Shown here piece by piece: positions 60,656 through 64,000 of a DNA stretch of 64,000 nucleotides. The position numbers and the translations under genes are program-made. Source of the DNA: JBNGOQ01 sp050589645 (lineage in GTDB: Bacteria > Bacteroidota > Bacteroidia > Flavobacteriales > Flavobacteriaceae); contig NZ_JBNGOQ010000005.1 in the NCBI RefSeq assembly GCF_050589645.1, positions 248,001 through 312,000 on the forward strand, given 5' to 3'. Within the stretch, counting starts at the first letter, position 1; each line of letters begins with the position of its first letter. The notes beneath the pieces were generated by a model, which saw nothing but the letters and a program-made list of their open reading frames with translations, did not search any database and was not told where the DNA came from.

Positions 60656-62467
60656 GTCAAATTCCTTTCTAAGAAGGTCTATGGCCGGATTCTTTTCCCT
60701 CAGCTTTTCATACTTTTCTTCCGGGGTAAAGGCAAACTTCTTTGCGGTTTCCTCGTTCACCGTAATTTTTAAATTGATAAAATGATTGTCGAGCTTCTGT
60801 TTTAGATAGGTTAAAAGGTGATAACGTTCCCCTTCAATTTCCTTTTTCATCGTGCCATTGGGCAATTCGATCCAAATCGTATGCTCGTTCTGCAGTTTTG
60901 GGACATCCGTATTGAGGTTGGACGCTAATATTTTTTGCCCCTTTTGATCAATTTCACGCACAAAATCTGCCCAGTGGCGCTGCATATCCGCTTCGGTGAA
61001 GGACGATTTTGGAAGGGTGGCCTCGTCTATGGTCTCGTCCTTTTTGCTGAGTTCGTGTTTTTTCTTTGCCTTTAGACTGGATATGGAAAGTGCCGAGACC
61101 CTTTTGGACTGAATATCCAATTTAATTTTTTCCGCCACAGGTGGTGTGGTTGCCACGGGTTTTACCGGTGTGGCCGTAATGGCTTCCGAAAGGGTTTCCC
61201 CTTGGTCTTGCGATACTGTGAGGTCATGAGGCTCCGTTTCCTGGAGGGGTTCAATGTGCTTTTGAGGGGCATCCTGAGGTGGAGCAACCGCATCCACAAT
61301 AGGTACTTCCTTGTTTTTCACAAGGGGGGCAGTCTTAAAAAATGAAGCCGGAACCAAGGCATCTTTGCCTTTATCAAAAGTGGTTAGCGGCTTAGGATTT
61401 TTTTTTTCCCCATCGAAATCGATGGATGCCAGTTTCATCAAGGCAAGTTCTACCAAAAGCCTGTGGTTCTTGCTCGTCTTATATTTTAGGTCGCTGTCAT
61501 TTGCGATATCTATGGCTTTGAGCAAGAAGGTATTAGATGCCTTCTTGGACTGTTCCAAATAGTTTTTCTTGGCTTCTTCGCCTACCTCCAAAAGTGAAAT
61601 GGTATCCTGGTGTTGACATACCATAAGATCCCTGAAATGCGACGCCAATCCCGAAATAAAGTGATGTCCGTCGAACCCTTGGGCCAAGGTATGGTTCAAT
61701 AAGAGCAATAAGGAGGGGATATTGTGCTCCAATATCAGATCAGTAGCCTTAAAATACGTATCGTAATCCAATACGTTCAGGTTTTCCGTTACTGCCTTGC
61801 GACTAAGTTTTTTACCCGAAAAGCTTACCACTCGGTCAAAAATGGAAAGCGCGTCCCTCATGGCACCATCTGCCTTTTGTGCAATGATATGAAGGGCATC
61901 GTCATCAGCCTCAACCCCCTGGTTTTCGGCAATATATTTCAAATATTGGGCCGTATCCTTCACCGTTATCCTTTTAAAATCAAAGATTTGGCAACGAGAC
62001 AGTATGGTCGGGATAATTTTGTGCTTTTCCGTAGTGGCCAGAATAAAAATGGCATGTTTAGGAGGTTCCTCCAGGGTCTTCAGAAAGGCGTTGAAGGCAG
62101 ATTGGGACAACATATGTACCTCATCTATAATGTACACCTTATACCGGCCTACCTGTGGCGGTATACGCACCTGATCGATAAGACTACGGATATCGTCCAC
62201 AGAATTGTTGGAAGCGGCATCGAGTTCAAAGATGTTGAATGCAAAATCTTCGTTGGAGGATTCTCCACCTTCCTCATTGATTTTTTTTGCCAAAATCCGT
62301 GCGCATGTGGTCTTACCTACCCCACGGGGCCCACAAAAGAGCAATGCCTGGGCAAGATGGTCATTTTCTATCGCATTGAGCAGGGTATTGGTAATGGCCT
62401 GTTGTCCCACAACATCCTTAAAGGTCTGAGGTCTGTATTTCCGGGCCGATACTACAAAAGGTTCCAA
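60644..62467 (-). CDS. dnaX: DNA polymerase III subunit gamma/tau
   Basis: The 607-residue clamp-loader ATPase has Walker A GPRGVGKTTCARILA, Walker B VYIIDEVHMLS, the SRC box ATILSRCQIFDF, and a C-terminal tau-like region rich in charged residues. After Walker A, where most DnaX proteins have a four-Cys zinc module, this one has KKINEEGGESSNEDFAFN and no Cys. It loads the sliding clamp in replication. It is divergent from rnpB. Confidence 0.96.
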   Translation of the reverse strand: MEPFVVSARKYRPQTFKDVVGQQAITNTLLNAIENDHLAQALLFCGPRGVGKTTCARILAKKINEEGGESSNEDFAFNIFELDAASNNSVDDIRSLIDQVRIPPQVGRYKVYIIDEVHMLSQSAFNAFLKTLEEPPKHAIFILATTEKHKIIPTILSRCQIFDFKRITVKDTAQYLKYIAENQGVEADDDALHIIAQKADGAMRDALSIFDRVVSFSGKKLSRKAVTENLNVLDYDTYFKATDLILEHNIPSLLLLLNHTLAQGFDGHHFISGLASHFRDLMVCQHQDTISLLEVGEEAKKNYLEQSKKASNTFLLKAIDIANDSDLKYKTSKNHRLLVELALMKLASIDFDGEKKNPKPLTTFDKGKDALVPASFFKTAPLVKNKEVPIVDAVAPPQDAPQKHIEPLQETEPHDLTVSQDQGETLSEAITATPVKPVATTPPVAEKIKLDIQSKRVSALSISSLKAKKKHELSKKDETIDEATLPKSSFTEADMQRHWADFVREIDQKGQKILASNLNTDVPKLQNEHTIWIELPNGTMKKEIEGERYHLLTYLKQKLDNHFINLKITVNEETAKKFAFTPEEKYEKLREKNPAIDLLRKEFDLDL

Positions 62468-62505
62468 TGACTATAAGGGTTTAATGATGCCAACGTTGTA
62501 ATATA

Positions 62506-62513
62506 CAAATATA
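62506..62513 (-). promoter_or_regulatory. -7 box of dnaX
   Basis: TATATTTG on the minus strand matches TAnnTTTG, 39 bases before the dnaX ATG. Confidence 0.5.
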
Positions 62514-62588
62514 GAAATCGAGCTATATTATCTCCCGTATTCTACCTGTTTTAATCTTTTTTTATCAACAATTCCGGGGCTATTGCAT

Positions 62589-62596
62589 TACCTTTG
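62589..62596 (+). promoter_or_regulatory. -7 box of rnpB
   Basis: TACCTTTG matches TAnnTTTG exactly and ends four bases before the predicted 5-prime end of RNase P RNA. Confidence 0.7.
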
Positions 62597-62599
62597 TGG

Positions 62600-62905
62600 T
62601 AGCAGGTCACCTTATCGCTCCAACGGTTACCGTTGGGGAGGAAAGTCCGGACACCATAGTGCAGCATAGCGGGTAATTCCCGTCTCCCCGTGCAAACGGG
62701 GAAGGACCAGTGCAACAGAAAGCAAGTACAGGTAATGCTGTAGTGAAATCAGGTAAACTCTATGCGGTGCAACGCCAAATAAATCAGTGCTTAAGGGTTG
62801 CACGCCCAAGCTGAAGGGTAGGCGGTTAGAGCCTTTGGGCAACCAAAGGCCCAGATAAATGATAAGGAGGTCCCAGACCTTACAGAATCCGGCTTATGGC
62901 CTGCT
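62600..62905 (+). ncRNA. rnpB: RNase P RNA, bacterial type A
   Basis: The conserved core GAGGAAAGTCCGGACACC is at 62638-62655, with its 3-prime partner region ACAGAATCCGGCTTAT at 62882-62897. Stem P1 is formed by AGCAGGTC (62601-62608) and GGCCTGCT (62897-62904). Length is about 305 bases, standard for the bacterial RNA. It is the catalytic part of RNase P, which cuts tRNA 5-prime leaders. A short T-run after P1 (62904-62908) ends the transcript, two bases before the convergent rsmD stop. Confidence 0.97.
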
Positions 62906-62907
62906 TT

Positions 62908-63453
62908 TTATATATCGGTAGCGGTAAAGAAACTAAAAATACTTCCTCCATATTTTCGCTGGTGCGAAAAGTTCCTTAGTTGGGATAGGGCTGTGTGTTT
63001 GGAATGTTCCAGTATCAAAACGCCATGTTCCTTTAACAGCCCGTTTGTGAAGATCAATTCCGGGATTTTTGCAAAATCTTCTACGGACATGTCATATGGA
63101 GGATCCGCAAAAATGATGTCGGCCTGTACCGGTACCCGCTGCAAATAGGTAAAAACATCACTTTTAACCGTTGCTATATTGAAGCTGTTGGCTTGCGATG
63201 TTTGCTCAATAAACTTGATGCACTTCGCATTGGCATCCACGGCAACGATGTCCTCGGTTCCCCGCGAGGCAAATTCGTAACTGATGTTGCCGGTACCTGA
63301 AAAGAGGTCCAAAACGGAAATTTCATCAAAGTAATAGCCGTTGTTCAAAATATTAAAAAGGGCTTCTTTGGCCATGTCTGTTGTGGGACGTACGGGCAAT
63401 CCTTTGGGGGCGTTTATGCGCTTGCCTTTATATTTGCCTGAAATAATACGCAT
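62908..63453 (-). CDS. rsmD: 16S rRNA (guanine966-N2)-methyltransferase
   Basis: The 181-residue SAM-dependent enzyme has the family start MRIISGKYKGKRINAP, RPTTDMAKEALFNIL, the SAM site VLDLFSGTGNISYEFASRG and the catalytic DPPYDMS. It methylates G966 of 16S rRNA on N2. It follows the DUF3822 gene with a one-base overlap (TAATG), a conserved pair in Bacteroidota. It is convergent with rnpB. Confidence 0.95.
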   Translation of the reverse strand: MRIISGKYKGKRINAPKGLPVRPTTDMAKEALFNILNNGYYFDEISVLDLFSGTGNISYEFASRGTEDIVAVDANAKCIKFIEQTSQANSFNIATVKSDVFTYLQRVPVQADIIFADPPYDMSVEDFAKIPELIFTNGLLKEHGVLILEHSKHTALSQLRNFSHQRKYGGSIFSFFTATDI

Positions 63454-64000
63454 TAGAGGGCATTTAGGACCGCAAAGTCTATGGGTTCCTCCTCAGTTTC
63501 TTCCCGGTGATAGGAGGTCGTTGCGGGCACAAAGATGGAAATGTTTTTTATGTACTCGGCGCAAATGGAATAACGTTCGTCCGCCTCGTCAATATTACCA
63601 AAGAGTCGGAGTTTTACGGTCTCTGTAGCTAATTTTAACTGTTCTAGGGAAAAGAGCAGATAATAGATAAAATCTTCCTTGGTGCTATAGTCAAAACTGT
63701 TGTAGAGAAGGAGTCTTTTCTGGGAAAGAACAACAATTTCCATATGATGTTCCGATACATGCACGTAACAGATCGCTTGTTCACTGTTGTTCCCGTGGGA
63801 ATTTAGTAGGGCCTGCACAAGTACAGTGCCATTGTGCCTGAACTCAAATTCTCCAAAAAGCTCGTAAATGTAATTATTAATGTTTACGAAAGGCACATAA
63901 ACGTTCATCATGTCATAGCTTTCAATCTCGTCGTAAGCGATATGGTCGTTTGCCAAGATTTTGGCATTGAACTTTAGATAGTTGGCCAATTCTTTTTCAT
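63453..64000 (-). CDS. DUF3822 family protein, 5-prime end outside the window
   Basis: At least 182 residues are present. The frame stays open to base 64000 (GAA-AAA-GAA-TTG before the first apparent Leu/TTG), so the start lies beyond the window edge. The sequence shows the DUF3822 pattern, an ASKHA-like fold with HNGTVLVQALL, EQAICYVHVSEHHMEIVVL, KLLLYNSFDY-like and STKEDFIYYLLF stretches. Function unknown; it is paired with rsmD. Confidence 0.88.
   Translation of the reverse strand, partial: EKELANYLKFNAKILANDHIAYDEIESYDMMNVYVPFVNINNYIYELFGEFEFRHNGTVLVQALLNSHGNNSEQAICYVHVSEHHMEIVVLSQKRLLLYNSFDYSTKEDFIYYLLFSLEQLKLATETVKLRLFGNIDEADERYSICAEYIKNISIFVPATTSYHREETEEEPIDFAVLNAL

Noticed and set aside
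62627..62842. Minus-strand frame in the rnpB region
   Set aside because: The stretch is RNase P RNA by its conserved core and P1 pairing.
63987..63989. TTG at 63989 as the start of the DUF3822 gene
   Set aside because: The frame remains open to the window edge and the family is longer, so this is an internal Leu codon.
1..64000. tRNA genes, rRNA genes or insertion-sequence transposases
   Set aside because: None of the intergenic gaps read by eye showed a cloverleaf, rRNA core or transposase frame; a covariance-model scan would be decisive.

Overview
The window looks like chromosomal DNA of a marine-type member of the Flavobacteriaceae (Bacteroidota). The grounds are the gene families (gliding-clade style MoxR/DUF58 operon, DUF3822-rsmD pair, XerD beside aroQ, GlgE-maltokinase-GlgB locus, GIN-domain adhesin operon, ebo cluster), the near absence of Shine-Dalgarno sequences, and several promoters of the Bacteroidota type (TTTG or TTG, about 19 bases, then TAnnTTTG). 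The genus cannot be fixed from sequence reading alone. I saw no rRNA, tRNA, CRISPR array, prophage or transposase gene; one structured RNA, RNase P RNA (rnpB), is clear.

Layout. 364-6586 is a minus-strand six-gene membrane operon (SpoIIM-like, membrane protein, DUF4129, DUF4350, MoxR ATPase, DUF58) with an RDD membrane protein and a TRIC-type channel reading away from it. 7990-12960 holds a cyclophilin lipoprotein and a Nudix hydrolase whose start codons overlap head to head, an acyltransferase, an ECF sigma factor with a membrane-protein partner, and an M20 amidohydrolase. 13512-24570 holds an alpha-glucosidase, xerD, two small beta-rich secreted proteins, aroQ, a sugar dehydrogenase lipoprotein, lpdA, a DinB-like protein, two tandem msrB genes and two lipoproteins. 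25581-33563 is an alpha-glucan locus (glgE, maltokinase, glgB, GH31). 33599-38797 holds an M48 protease, an MFS transporter and a sigma/anti-sigma/adhesin operon. 39013-46746 is housekeeping (lon, cmk, rpsA, pyrR, pyrB). 47643-53661 holds rnz, pdxH, a SixA-like phosphatase, ppk1, ppx and miaE. 53867-60655 is a tight complete ebo operon (eboABCDEF plus a TMEM220 protein). The right end has dnaX, rnpB, rsmD and a partial DUF3822 gene.

Repeats. Six intergenic islands (1-363, about 12985-13470, 19618-20070, 24600-25500, 47234-47642, 49257-49558) are built from words that recur every 7 bases, often together with a 77-78 base imperfect palindrome (ends GAGATTCYTCGC). Two of these palindromes carry, on the same side, an array of exact 22-base units. 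Each unit is itself a small inverted repeat whose arms change together, and the distal units of the two arrays match in the same order. This repeat system is the least explained structure in the window.

Themes. Genes group around storage polymer metabolism (glycogen or maltose-1-phosphate, polyphosphate), envelope stress (two ECF systems, M48, MoxR operon, MsrB pair), core information processing, and one probable specialised-metabolite handling cluster (ebo) whose substrate here is unknown.
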